Shown here: in pieces, positions 50,636 to 63,330 of the stretch | How the letters are laid out: each line of letters starts with the position of its first letter | Position numbering within the stretch: position 1 is the stretch's first letter | DNA from: Rostratula benghalensis | Taxonomy: Eukaryota > Chordata > Aves > Charadriiformes > Rostratulidae | DNA: 64,000 bases | Reading direction: 5' to 3' | Assembly (NCBI GenBank): GCA_013399305.1 | Contig: VXAI01000013.1 | Coordinates: 8,544,196-8,608,195 of the forward strand | Program-made: the position numbers and the translations under genes | The notes under the pieces: model-generated | What the model was told of the DNA's origin: nothing | Databases searched by the model: none | What the model saw: only the letters and a program-made list of their open reading frames with translations

Positions 50636-53600
50636 ATTTTATATACAAAGGTTTAAGTGAAGACAGTGGGAACAGTTCTGAGGAAAATTGGAATGAAGGT
50701 ACAACCTAGCTAAATAAAAGATTTTCAGCATGTGTGCAGAGACCTTCTAAATGGATTGCATTTGCACTGCAAGGGGAATGTGTCAGATGATGTGTGATTG
50801 GGCAAGGATACAGGTACAGAAATGGGAAAGGCTGAGGGCAGTCAGTAATGCAAAGAAAGGGTTTGGGATTCAGATGGCTTGGACAGGCAGCTCTTGGGAG
50901 AGGATGGCTCAGAAGTGCTAGCTGTTTTTTGGTGAAAAAGAATGAATATATGAGGAAAAGAAAACAGCTGTGAGCAACCAGATACAGACCCAGTGATAGC
51001 AACTTGTGAGTTGTGTATGAAGTTGTGTATGCAATTTGTGAAAGAAAAAGAGGAAGTGACAGGAAAGATAAAATCGTAAAGGAAGAACAGAAGTACTACA
51101 AATAAAAGCTTTAAAACACCTTCTTTATTATATTAAGGTGGATTCACTTTCTCCATTATGCAAGGGAGAACTGGTGGAAGAAAATTCCTCTTTCTCTTTC
51201 ATCATCCCACTCCAGAATATATCTCTCTGTCTCCAGACATTGTGGTGATGAACATACTGTAAAAACTGAAATAGATCAACATGTATTGTCCCAGACTTTG
51301 AAAGAGCTTTGAGATCTAGGTAGCTTTCAGGAGAATGATGGCATATTAAGGAATGTTTACAACCCTACCATTTAGGTGGGGCACCATTCACCAGTTTCAC
51401 AAATAGGATTGTCCTCAGAGTTCCGCTCTGAGTGCCCATACTGAGAGTGTCAGAGTACAATGTGGCAACACAGAAATTAAATAATCTGCAGAAAAAAAGC
51501 AGTATCAATCAAGAACATAAAATATGAAATATACATTTATGTAGTTCTCGATGAGTAGATGCAAACAGTAACTGTCATTTTTTACTCACCTTTTAAAGTT
51601 TCAGGTGGTGAACATCCCACAAAACACATAGGTGAATGTTACCTTATGGAGATAAAATTTTCTTCAAAGAAATGAATGCATTTTGTTCTGGCCTTTATAT
51701 GTATGTTGTGTGATAGATTTCACTTTGCTCAAAGTTAGCAATCCATGATACCTGTGTTAAGTAAATAATATTTGCATATTGCGATATTAGTGTGCACGCA
51801 CTGTACATTGATATACTGTAAATGCATTTGTATTTTTTGGGATGTGGGATCATTTTGTTAAATTTCTTCTAATTCAATGTCGACACCCCCTGTGTAAGTA
51901 ACCAGAGACCACGAGGAGGACCAATAGGTCTCTGTCCACGTGAATCCACAGCATACCTAGGCAAGGAGGGGCACCTATGGTGGTTCTGTCAATGAATGAA
52001 ATGGATTTCACTTTGTCACAGGAGATGATGAAAATCTAAAAAAGCTTACCCAAAACATCTTTAATGTAAAATCTGGGAATGGGCCACATTCCCAATTGCA
52101 ACCTTCTGGTACTTTGTAATCTTGGCACAAATTTTAGTTCCTCAGTACTTAATGGTTTTAATTTATATTTTGATGGCAAGACTTGAGGGTCTTGACTTTT
52201 CAAAAGCCAGAGCTTTTGGGAAAAAAGCACAACCTAGCACATCCGGGTATTTTCTCAAGCATTAATAAATTGCTTATTTTTTTCCCTTTTTTCCTTTTTT
52301 TTCTTTCTTAGAAACTATAAAAATTTTGGCCAAGATATATTGGTGGAGATGCATGGGGGAAACATCCTGTCTGAATGTGGTAAATTTCTCAGTTGTTTTA
52401 ACAGTTTAAAGGAATGGTCATGTGTTTATAATTTGACACTCCAGTAAGTCTTATATTTTTCTGGATCTTTAATAGGATAAGAGAAATAATGTACTGTAAC
52501 AGCCATATGAAAGAATTATTTTACAAATTCAGATAATTTGATCAAAGAACAACATCAGCAGTAAATTAAAGTCCTAATTTTACAAGCTCTTTCCCACAAA
52601 TGTAAGTCATCCTAATGGCATTAGGTTTTTGGTGAGCCACAAGAGCATGAGTTATAGACATAATGAATCGGATCCTTAGCCAGGACAAATTGGCAGAGCA
52701 GTGCTCATTTGGACTGGCTGATTAGTCAGAAAAGACCAGAAAGTGAAAAACAAAAAGAGCTGATCAAGCTTCCAAGTATGATTCTGTGCAGTACTGCTTC
52801 ACTGGAAGCATGTCTTCATCATGATATGGAGCCACATGTAAGGATGCCTAAGGTAGGAGGGATTTGGATGGAGAGTCCAAAGGAGGATGTACAATGTTGT
52901 GCCTATTTCCAGCTTCATGTCAGATGTGGGCTGTCAGGATTTATGTGACTGTTCTCATCCTGCATCCAGCCCTGACCTGGCTCCCATCCAGCCAGTGCTG
53001 AGGAGCTCTGCCCCATACTTTTCCAGTCTTTTGGCCTCTCTCTGGCAGGAAAGTTGGAGGGTCTGTAAACCTTGGGAGGTTGATGGTTTCTCTGTGCATG
53101 AAGCTTACTGCAGTTGCAATGCCTCAGAGACAAAGCTAACTGTATTTGATGGAAACCTTTCTGTTCATCTCCCTGTGCTTCACATTCACCTTTAGTGACT
53201 AGAAAGTGATTGGTCTGCAGTTTTCATCCACAGTACAAAAAAAAAATGCCAAAACCCAAGAATTTAGTTTTATTGGCATGGCAATCTGATCTCCATAGTG
53301 TTTTACTACATTCAATGATTTTACCAGGTACTTTTTTGTACATGTACAAATATATATATATGTATGTATTTGTATGTAGCATTAGAAGTCTGACTTGTTG
53401 ATGTATATTATTGTTTAATTTACAATTTAATTTGTTTGTGCATTTATTTTCAAACAGAATTCAGAAACTTCTTTCAAAATGTTATACTTTTGTTGCAATG
53501 GTGGATTGCTTTGCAATGAATACTTGCAACCACCACCACCACCTATTTAAAAAAACACAACCTAAAGAAATGGATTCATGCATTTGTTTTTCCAAGTAAA

Positions 53601-56600
53601 ATATTTTTTGCAAAAGGTAGAAATAATACAGTAGTATTTATTACATGTGTGCTGTCATACTTGGGGACACAGTAACCCTCTGGATATATTACAAATTAAA
53701 TGAACTATGTTGAACAAAAAATAAAAAAGCGAATGGAGAGACCTGAAGCCTGAAGCCATGAGTTGTTCATCAACAGAGTCTGAGTCAACAGTTTCTTAGT
53801 TGACTTTCAGAAGGATAGTGTCCTCCTAGGTGTGTGCACCCCGCTGATCTTAAACAGAGCCCCTATTCATGACCAAAATAACTGCAAAGGGCAGTGGAGT
53901 TTCTGTTGTATTTGGATTTCAAGACAGGAATGCTGCTATCTGATAATAAATACAACAGAAGTTCTTTGTTTCTGCAGAGACTGCAAATTATGAAGGGCTC
54001 TGTTGCTGATCTGCTCAGTGTTATTGTTTAGAGACCTAAAACGTGCATTGACTAGTCTGTAATGGCTTCTGTATTTACATTTCCCCGCAGAGATGCATTT
54101 AGTTGGCAATGTTGAATACATTTGTGCCTGATGTTGCATATTTTTTGTTTTCCTGAAACATACTGCCCTGCTCATTGTCTGAGGCTATAAGTCACTTGAA
54201 CAAAGCATTTGCTTTACAACATAAGCCCAAATGGGCTTTGCCATGCTCAAGAGACAGCACACAGCAAAGGATGGCAGTTTGGGCTTTCCACCAGTCTAAC
54301 AGCCAAAAATGCTTCTCAGTTACCAAAGACTTCAGCCTGTTCTCACTGGCCTCCATGTATGACAGAAATGGCAAGTAAACAATCCTTAGGCCTACAGATA
54401 GACAAGTCATTCCTGTAAATGACCCAGTTAGTCTAATGAAGACATAACCTCCAGTCTTTGCATGGATGGCAAGGGCAAGGTGAGGATAAGACTCTTCTAA
54501 CTTCAGCTGAGTGATTAGACTCCCAAAGTATGGTCATCTGTGGCCTGTTTAGATGGTTTAGATGGCAATTTAAGAACTCCCCCAATTTTCCCAGATGCCT
54601 TCTGCCCCTCCAGAAAGCCACAGGAATGCTTTCAGACTTGTTCCACACCTGCTAGCTCCATGCAGATGTTCCAGATGCACACCTATCCAGAATCCCTCTA
54701 TAGCTGAGCTAGCCAACCAAGCATCCATTCATCATCAAAGAATCCATCGCTCTATTACGTATGCCTAATCTAGGACAGCAAAAGAGTTCTGCGAGTACTT
54801 TCCACTGACATCATTAAGAAGGATTTATTGACTTGTTCTGGTGGCAGCCACATCCGGATGGATGAGTCCTACACCCCTTTTCTAATACTCTCCTGAAAGG
54901 TGTTCCCATTACTGAGAATACCTACACTACAGCCAACAGTCATGTTTCTAGAAGTCTTGGTTTCTGTTAGGTCATGCCCCCTTTCAGGTTGCAAAGATGG
55001 TGGTAGCAATACTGATCTCAAGCCTACACTCTGAGCTTCTATTATCACAGAACTTTCAAAATTTTAATTTAATAATTATGACAGCACTTCTCTGACACAG
55101 AATACTATATATGCATAATTATTTCCATTTTGCTGTTAATCACTAGTGAGTGCAAGGCGATCCGGTGCATTCCATTAATTTTTGAAAATGTGATACTTGC
55201 CAAAGTGTCTGGGTTTTTTTGTGCATTGATCTGTAGCAGGAAAAGAAATAATTCCTTTTTGTCTAGACCACCAAGTGCTACTACTATATTTTTATAACAA
55301 TAACCTTACTGTAAATGAGGGTTTCATACCTCTGCACTAGTAAGCAGGCAATGACCAGTGCTCTGATTTGACAAACCAGGTAACTGAGATGTCACATGAG
55401 GTCTTGGAATTTGGAGCAACTCCTAAATTTCTCATATGATAGACTGAAATGTAAACCACTTCATGCTGCTTTTCAAAAACATCTGCCAATTATACATGTT
55501 TGACTAAGCTGTCTTTAAGTACTGTTTCAAACTTAGATCAACATTCCCCTTGTGGGGCAGAAATTTCAGCACCTCCTTTCTATCTTCTGAACAGCTGTGA
55601 ACCACAGAACAAATGTACATTGTTTCCTCCTCTAGAGAGCATCTGCCTGATGGATAATAGCTCACGTCTGCTACTTCTCTGAGTCTGGTGGCCAAAATGT
55701 ACGCCTTGGGTTGCAAGATCTTATCTTCATACCCCAAGTGACATGGCAAGCAGAAGAAATAAATGTACTCACAATGAGACCGTATCTAACCTTGTGCACA
55801 TAAAGAACTAGAACAAGGCTTTCCTGGCAGCTCTGTTTCTGGTATGTCACTGATCTTAAATGTTTGCTTTTAACGACATTTTAATCTTGTTTTGGTAATT
55901 ATGTATGTGTGGATGTGAGGCTCCCACTCAAGACACTTTTTTTGCCTGTAGAAACTACCAGGAAGTTCTGTCACTGCAGCCTTTGATGTCTCTCACCTAT
56001 ATCTCTATTTCTTGCATATGTTTGTTCAATCTTTTGTTAAATTGGTCAGATTAAGTTTTGTGTTTCTATCAGTCTCATAGTGCTTAGCACATCTAAACTC
56101 TCCAACATCGGATTGTCTCCAATATAAGCAATATATCATGTATTTATGTTCATGTACTAAAGTACACAGGAATGAGCTACGTTTTCAAAAATAACATGAG
56201 CATTAACAACAACAGATGGCATGCTCCCATAGTGCTTTAATTCTCTTTTGGTTTGGATTATTTTTTTTTTCAGATTGGATTTTTCAGTCCAACACTTATT
56301 GTGACACCAAAAAGTGTGTAGCACTGTGTCTCAGGATGGGAGCTGTATTATTTTAGTAATATGTGTAAGTACTTTACCATGCAATCACTGTAGACCAAAG
56401 AGATTTTGAATAAAGAATTTTCTGTTTGTGCAACAGTTAGAAAAATATATAGTTGTTGTAAGTGAAGTTTTGGGATTCTTCCATAATATAGGTACAGAAT
56501 ACTAACATTATTGATGGTGTTGCACAACTGAAATGCAAAGAAAACCATTCTTCTCTGAAAATTGTTTCCGTTAAAAGACAAACTGAACATGTTTTTTACA

Positions 56601-56986
56601 AATACTCTGCTACTCCAAAAATGTTTCAGGTTTCTAGGCGACAGGTATGGGACACTGCATGCCAGAGATATTTCTAAACTGGTGTCTTATAGAGAGTGAT
56701 TAGTTAACATCTTCTTAATGATGAATTAATGAGCAGTAAAAGCATTGTAATTCCAGTATGTACAGAACCTTGTATTTAAAGGCAGAGGTTCAGTGAGAGT
56801 TGTTCTGTGACCTTTGTGGTGCCAGTAAAGGTTGGGTTCAGTGCAGGCAACATCCAATCAGTCTTTCAAGGTTAACTACACATGCCAGGCTGGGAAATGA
56901 AACAATTACTAACAATTTTTATAGGTATATTCTGTCAAATTTAAAAGGCAATCAGAAGTCTAAATGAAAATTATGCCTGAGGAAAG
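50636..56986. other. non-coding DNA, no gene seen
   Basis: No gene is supported across these six kilobases. The stretch 52700-53200 is somewhat richer in G+C, with frames of 79 and 102 codons but no known domain. Small simple-sequence patches are at 53353-53378 (TA/TG) and 53528-53541 (CAC). Nothing I recognise as a transposon is present. Confidence 0.5.
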
Positions 56987-57192
56987 CAAAAGAAAGAAAG
57001 AAAGAAAGAAAGNNNNNNNNNNNNNNNNNNNNNNNNNNNNNNNNNNNNNNNNNNNNNNNNNNNNNNNNNNNNNNNNNNNNNNNNNNNNNNNNNNNNNNNN
57101 NNNNNNNNNNNNNNNNNNNNNNNNNNNNNNNNNNNNNNNNNNNNNNNNNNNNNNNNNNNNNNNNNNNNNNNNNNNNNNNNNNNNNNNNNNNN

Positions 57193-57287
<95 letters not shown>
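56987..57287 (+). repeat. (GAAA)n microsatellite with 180-N assembly gap
   Basis: GAAA units run from about 56990 to 57012, then 180 N (57013-57192), then about 24 further units to 57287. The gap lies wholly within the array, so true length is unknown and may be far longer. Frames called through the gap are artefacts. Confidence 0.97.
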
Positions 57288-58089
57288 GAGCAAGGGCTTT
57301 ATTTTTTTCTTTCAGACTTCATTCTGAACTAGGAACTGAAAATGTTGGTGAAACTAAAAAAGGTGTGTGTGAGAAACCCCACACTGTTGGAGGGAAAAAC
57401 CCACAATGGAATGCTCAAGAAGGATGACATCAGTAATCTTCTGGGCAACACTAGGACAGTGCATGTGAATGATTCATTACACTGTAATTAACTTTTAATT
57501 AACTTTACCCTCCTTTCTTTATTTTAGAAAATTAAATAAACTTCATTTTATGGTACCCACCAAACCAATGAGCAGAAGCTAGAGTTCTGCTCTAATTAAA
57601 CTAAGCAATATGGCAAAACTGTGTGTAAAGCATAATGAAGAAATGTTTCTTTGTAACTGGAGCTGTTTCTTATGTTTAATAAGACTTTGATGGATTTTTT
57701 TTCAAATATTTCCCATTAGCTGCCATACACTGAAATCCCACAAAATTTTTTTTTTCACAGTCTTGCATTTTCCAGGATAAACAGCATAGGTGTTTCTTAC
57801 ATAAATAAATTATTTCCCAAAATCACAAGATCTTTTCATTTTTCATTCTCCTCTCCCCGATGTAATTGTAGACAACCTAGAAAGAATAACAACCACCAGA
57901 ACAGTAAGTTGAAAAGAGCAGATCTGAAGTTTTGGTTTGAAAGGTTTGTGTAAGGAATAACCAAATCTAATATTGCTGTTAGCCAATTAAGGAAAATTAT
58001 ATTTCTGCCTGTTTGTGGCCTGATTCTCAGTCAACAAATTTCATCCCGTGGATCCTTTGAGATCTTTCAAGACTGTGTTTTTCCATCTG
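57288..58089. other. AT-rich non-coding DNA, no gene seen
   Basis: No gene or nameable repeat. A T run lies near 57748-57757. Confidence 0.55.
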
Positions 58090-58180
58090 GTAGCAAAATG
58101 AGCTAGATTCTTATGTTGAAATCTTGTCATATTTGAGTCAGCGGAATTTTGCCATTGACTTCAACTCCAGGTGAGTGGGG
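58090..58180. repeat. old foldback-type interspersed repeat fragment
   Basis: The text 'gcggaattttgccattgac' then 'ttcaactccagg' matches the complement form of the old repeat core (CCATTGACTTCAA). The left part 'gagctagattcttatgttg' may be the arm. Decayed and identified from memory. Confidence 0.4.
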
Positions 58181-59693
58181 ATACAAGCTATTAAAAGAGA
58201 TTGAAACATGATCTTTTCCCACTTAAAAAAAATCTCTTTAATTAGGAATCAGTTTTGTTTCACTAAATATATTCAGTTTTGAAAATGTCACTGAATGACT
58301 GCGTACAGGAAGAAGTTCCCAAAGAGAATAAGCAGAGACTTTTTTTTTTTTTTACCTTTCTCAAAATCTTAAATAAATTAAAATAAAAGCAAATTCTTAG
58401 GGCCAAGTGAATATTTGTTTTGAAGTCAGCTTTACCATCTGTATTTCTCCAGACTGTCATCTGAATCTAACCTGCTGCACGTTACATAGAGATCTAGCTG
58501 TTTATCTATGCTCGTGAAAGTGAAAACTTTGCTATATCTGTTTAGCAACGGATGATGGGAGAAAGTCCTTTGTTTTTCTTATTGATTTCCCTTCTCCACC
58601 AGTGTGCAGGACTCCTTGTTTCTCTAGTTACCTGTAACGAATCAGCACTGCTCTATGCCTAGATTCATTCTCTGCTTTCCCAACCTGCCTGCTCTACTGA
58701 TCCCCTCTGCAGGCCTAATTGTAATGAAATTATATAGCCTGTTTCATATGCCTGGGAAAAGTAGATCATAATCTTCTGATCTCAATTCCAACTAAGAAAG
58801 AGGTAGAAGGAGTATAAAGGAATACAAGAATATTAAAAATGGGGGAAGGAAGGCAAATTAGTAAAGTCAGAACAATTCTGAGGAAGGAAATGGTATTTGA
58901 AACAGGCAATGAAAGAGGAGGAAAACACACGTATTTCTGTGAAGTATGAGCTGACCCATAAGAGAAGAAACTGTTCAAATAGCAGGTGGAACAGACATAG
59001 GGGAGAGAAAGAGAAATTCTTACTGATTCCAAAGCTCTTGACATTCATTTCATTTGCAAGGAAAAAGATGGCAATGATATGTGAAAGAAAAGGCACAAGT
59101 CATTGGTGACCTGCTGCTTATTTTTTCAACATCTTCACTTGCTATCAGCTACTCGAGGAAGGGAGAATCACACAATTCAACAAGTGAAATAAAAAAGTTC
59201 TACCTGACATCGGTATTATTACTGTTCAGTTATAACATTTCCAATAAGATAAAAAAGCAAAAGCACTTTAGTAACATGCCTTTTATTTACAAATTAAAAA
59301 AATAATGAATCTTTTTCTACATGATTACCCATATAGTCTTTCTTTCCCCTAGGGATGTCAGGCTTGAATTTCTATTTATCAGCTCTGTACTTCTTTCTGT
59401 ATTGCTCTGACGGATAGATTAACCTGTCAGACCTAACCCAAAGGCCTTGACCTCTACTTTCCTTTAGGTACTTCAGGATTTTCTTCTGCAATGGCATCTA
59501 CACAAAATCTGTGGTGGAGAGGTTGTGGTGCAGTTAGGGAGAGCTAATTTTAATTAATTAATCAATTAATTAATGCTTTGGAACATTCAAGTTCTGTAAT
59601 GGCTCCCTAAGTAACCTCATTATCCTATTTTCATTACCCTCCTCTTGTCTATTCCCTTCTTTCTTTTTGTGTCAGATTTGCTTGCTGCATCTT
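58181..59693. other. AT-rich non-coding DNA, no gene seen
   Basis: No gene. Frames of 65 to 92 codons at 58263-59305 overlap on both strands with no recognisable domain. A T run is at 58340-58352. An alternating TTAATTAA patch is at 59545-59574. Confidence 0.55.
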
Positions 59694-59811
59694 GTTTTAA
59701 ATTAGATTCTTCAGGGCAGGGCCACTGTCAGACCTGGTTTGTACAGTAGCAGGCGTGTTTGGGCCTCATCCTGACTGGAGCTTTTGGACACAACTGTAAT
59801 TAATTATCATT
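59694..59811 (+). repeat. L2/MIR3-type 3' tail, ancient
   Basis: The text 'ttagattcttcagggcaggg' followed by 'ggtttgtacagtagcaggcgtg' and 'gggcctcatcctgactggagc' is recognisable as the old amniote repeat tail. That reads about 'TTAGATTGTAAGCTCTTTGGGGCAGGG ... TTGTACAGCACCTAGCACA ... GGGGTCC'. Such tails are shared by L2-like LINEs and their SINE partners. The copy is diverged but the motif order is intact. Confidence 0.6.
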
Positions 59812-59937
59812 TACAGCTGAGCCATAGTGATGTTAAATGCCTTGTTCAAGGTGTCAAAGCAAGTCAGCAGCACGATTGAAAATGAAACCCAGATGGCATC
59901 TTTCTCTGCTCTAACCACAAGCCCACTGCTTGTTCTG
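59812..59937 (+). repeat. MIR-like SINE, 3' half, ancient
   Basis: Motifs in order: 'atttacagctgagcc', 'ttaaatgccttgttcaaggtg', 'aaagcaagtcagcag', 'gaaaatgaaacccagatgg', 'ctctgctctaaccaca'. These follow the MIR/CORE-SINE pattern of a TTTACAGATGAGG block, a CTTGCCCAAGGTCACACAGC block, an AACCCAGG block and a TAACCAC end. The element is old, as expected for this family in birds, and lies next to the L2/MIR3-type tail. Confidence 0.7.
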
Positions 59938-61992
59938 TGGGACTGTTAAGCTGAAATAAATGTTCAAACATATTACAAAATTTTCCCAAGAAGAAGGATG
60001 GTATTTTTGATTTCCCCAGGCTTCTCAGCAAAAAAGGCCTCAGATACCTTTTATGTTAAAATACGTATCTTTTTTAATCTATAATTTCAGAAGCTCCTAG
60101 TTGCCATAAAATGACATCTTGCCTATTCTCAATAAAATCTTTGTTTTATTCTATCCAAACAAATTCCATTGTGGATGTGGAGATGCAAAAGATGTAGAAG
60201 ATTGGGCATAATGTAATACAGTGATTGGGACCTGAAGAGGGGACTAGAAGTTTCTAGGGTAGGTATGTTGTACTGTAGGGATATCACAGGTGAGAGTGGC
60301 TGCTCCTAGACACATCTTTGCACCATTTGAGACCACAACAACCCACGCAGCACTGATGCCTAATACAGGAATTTATTCTCATCTGTTAGTAGTTTAGTTT
60401 TTCTGTACTTTCAAGAGCTAAACATTATCTAAGTTGATAAATACTCAGCCAAAGATAGAAATCCTCTATACTTAGCTCTGATTTTACAGATGAATACGCA
60501 GCTGAATCAATTAAACTGTAGTCTTTCCAAATCATGGGTTACCAACTGCCATAATCAGATCTTTTATATTGTTCCTGCTGTCAACAACAAGCTTGAGACA
60601 GTGACATTGCTATAGTGTTCTTACTAATTAGTTGACAGGAGACATACTTGCCAAAGGCTTATCAACAAATAGGAATATACATGAAAATGACTGTTGCTTA
60701 TGTGCCTCTGCATGAAGGAGTGTCACTCTGTGTTTTTTTTTGGAAATGGGACAGAAATGGTCTTGGGTCAAACAAGTTCTGGAAAATAAACATTATTTAA
60801 AACAATGTTTCAAGCCAATTTCAGGAAACTGTAGGCTTTATGAGGGTACCCAAGTATGAGTGTTTCTCAGATTTTAAAGTAATAACCTACCCAAATACAA
60901 GATATCAAATGCTTGTATAAACCAGTCTGAGGCATGTGAATAAAATATGAACCTAAACAGAAGTTATATCCAGTGCCTGCAATGGCACTGAAAGAAATAT
61001 ACACATTCACATTTGCAGTTTTAAAAAAAAAAAAACAAAACCCAAACCAAACCAAATATGAAATCTTGGCTCAGTAACTTGCAGATGTCTAAACTGACCA
61101 GGTATCTCCTTTAGGGTTTTGAAGCTCCCTAGATAGCAACGTTTCTCCAGTGTGTGTGCCTAGAGCCTCTCTGCCCTGCATAGCTGTAATGCTCCTGCCT
61201 CCTTCCTTGTGCTGGTCTGCCTTATTCAGCGGGATATATTTCAGTGCTAACATAACTAAACCTTAGATGTCTAAGTTGTCTCAGATAGGTACGCAAGGCT
61301 GTGGCTACACAAGTCTTTAGGTCCAAAATGGGAGTGGATTTTTGAGACAGCCATCCCCACGCAGCATACCTTGGTTGGCATCACGGGGTGACTTTGGAAC
61401 ACATGAGCTGCATTCCATGCAAATGAAAATAAATCAGAATATACGCTCTAGGAGTACACCTAGATTTATACATCTGAAGTTGGATGAAATCAATGGTTTG
61501 TAAACTATGGTTTACTCTTGCCTCATCAGCTTGGAGTATGTGCATTTGAGTCTTCCCCTCTTAAATACTTGCCAATAATGTCTTTTTGAGCCTAATCTGA
61601 CTTTCCTAATACTTTCTGACATGGCCAGGCGGCTAACAAAATCCACTTTTTCTTTTTGAAATGAAACTGCTACTGACTGTATCTTACAAATTAACAAACC
61701 TACTTCTGGTCTGGGTTTTGGTTTGGGGTTTTTAGTTTGGCTTTTTTTTTTCCTTTCTTTATGTCATAATTACCTATATCCCTTCCTTATAATCTTTCTT
61801 TGAAGGTAATTATAGAATGTTATCATACCTTGCATTAATCATCCCTATTCTCAAGTATATAAATGCTCATCTCTTCACTTATATCTTTTTGTTCAGTGTA
61901 ATGCTCCTGCTGCCATTGTTTGCAGCATTAGTTCACATTTCACATGTAGATTTATTTACTTTTAAGTGAAAAATTTCTGCGAAGCTTCCTCT
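59938..61992. other. non-coding DNA, no gene seen
   Basis: No gene. The region has an A run with CAAAC-type repeats at 61022-61055 and otherwise complex sequence. Nothing I recognise. Confidence 0.55.
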
Positions 61993-62267
61993 TGTGGTGG
62001 GTTTACCCTGGCTGGACACCGGGTGTCTACCAAGCTGTTCTGTCTCTCGTCTCCTCAGCTGAACAGGGGAGAGAAAATATAACAAAAAACCCCTTGTGGG
62101 TCAAGATAAGGACAGGGAGATCACTTAGCCATTACTGTCATTACTAAATCTTAAAATACATAAATACCTTCCCCCCACCCCTCCCTTCTTCCTGGTCTGA
62201 ACTTCATTCCTAGTTTTGTTTGCCTTCTCTTTACAAGCAGTGCAGGGGCATGAGGAATGATTGGGTA
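61993..62267. mobile_element. avian endogenous-retrovirus-type LTR fragment
   Basis: The text 'gtggtgggtttaccctggct' followed by 'cctcagctgaacaggggaga', 'gtcaagataaggacagggag' and 'cttccccccacccctccctt' is a well-known dispersed avian repeat, which I recall as an LTR of an ERVL-like endogenous retrovirus family frequent in neoavian genomes. Family name and strand are uncertain. The copy seems shortened inside (around 62145) and truncated at its end. No retroviral coding part is present, so it is probably a degraded solo LTR. I found no clean target-site duplication. Confidence 0.65.
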
Positions 62268-63197
62268 GAAAAGATGGAGTTACTAATATTATCTTCACAG
62301 AGAAGAGAGCCTTAGAGTAAAAGACCACAGTTTTATTAGACTCCAGAGAATCCAGTCTGCATTGGTGGTTTCTCTCTCACACAGGTTCCCTAGTATTCAT
62401 TAAGGCAAAACCCAGAAATGAAGTTTTTCCAATGCCTAATTTTCTTAATGGCAGCTTTTCCCTGTGGATTCTCTATGTTGTAATAAGGCATGAGTTTATG
62501 CTGCAATCTTAGTATAATTCAGTTAAGAATTATCAATCAACCACAAGACACAAATCCATTTACAACCAACCTATGTATTAATTCTTGTGATGCTTGTTAT
62601 GTATATTTGTCACCCTTCTTCTTTCTTAGATTTGCTACTTTTCAGATAACTGTCATCTACTCTATTTTTGTAGTCTCCTTTGATTGATGACTATACTCAC
62701 TCTCCCTTCAAATGAAACTTTGCTTCAGATATATAGGTCCTACATTTTCTGCAATGTGCTGACATTTGAAACAGGCTTCAGCCATTTAATCCTGATTGAT
62801 ATAATGTCTGTTCCAGCTCCCTAGCTCATGCCCCACTTGTTGCTTCACACTAATTAGCACAAGAAGTGGTCACTAGAATTGAAGAGGTATTTGCGTTGTA
62901 AAGAAGCTGGACACTTATAACTCTTTAAACCTGACTCTTGCTCACCTTCTGCCTTCAGTTTCCACCTTTGGGTGTGCTAGGTGTAATTTAAACCCTGATT
63001 GCAAGTAGATACAGTCCCTCCTGCTTTGATGTGGAAACTGCTTTTTGCATGATGGAAATTGCAGCTGTGAGTTAAACAGCCAAACCTTCTGCATTGCATG
63101 GCAAATAGGATTCCTGAAAGTTTTCATGTTTGCAGCTAGACTGGCCAATGAAAATAACTTGGCAGTTGTCTTTGGGTTTAAGCCAACACTTTCATGG
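62268..63197. other. AT-rich non-coding DNA, no gene seen
   Basis: No gene or nameable repeat is seen. The frames of about 65 to 68 codons are not recognisable. Confidence 0.55.
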
Positions 63198-63330
63198 ACT
63201 GAGACCTAGATTCAAAAGAGGACACTGGCACTAACTGCCACTGTAAGTACCTAACTCCAAACTGAATTCTCAGATCACTTGCTGAGGTTTAGCACAAAAG
63301 ACTCAAGCTGCTGAAGTTATCTGTAAATTT
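63198..63330. repeat. possible old DNA-transposon-like repeat
   Basis: The text 'gacctagattcaaaagagga', 'cactaactgccactgtaagt', 'acctaactcc', 'gaattctcagatcacttgctg' and 'aggtttagcac' resembles a sauropsid repeat that reads about 'CCTAGATTCACAAAGGGACTTAGG ... CACCTAACTGCCACTTTAGGCACCTAA'. The copy is strongly diverged and the right boundary is unclear; it may continue toward 63700. Confidence 0.4.

Noticed and set aside
56952..57332. Open frames of 113 and 122 codons
   Set aside because: They cross 180 N and GAAA repeats, so most residues are unknown or repetitive.
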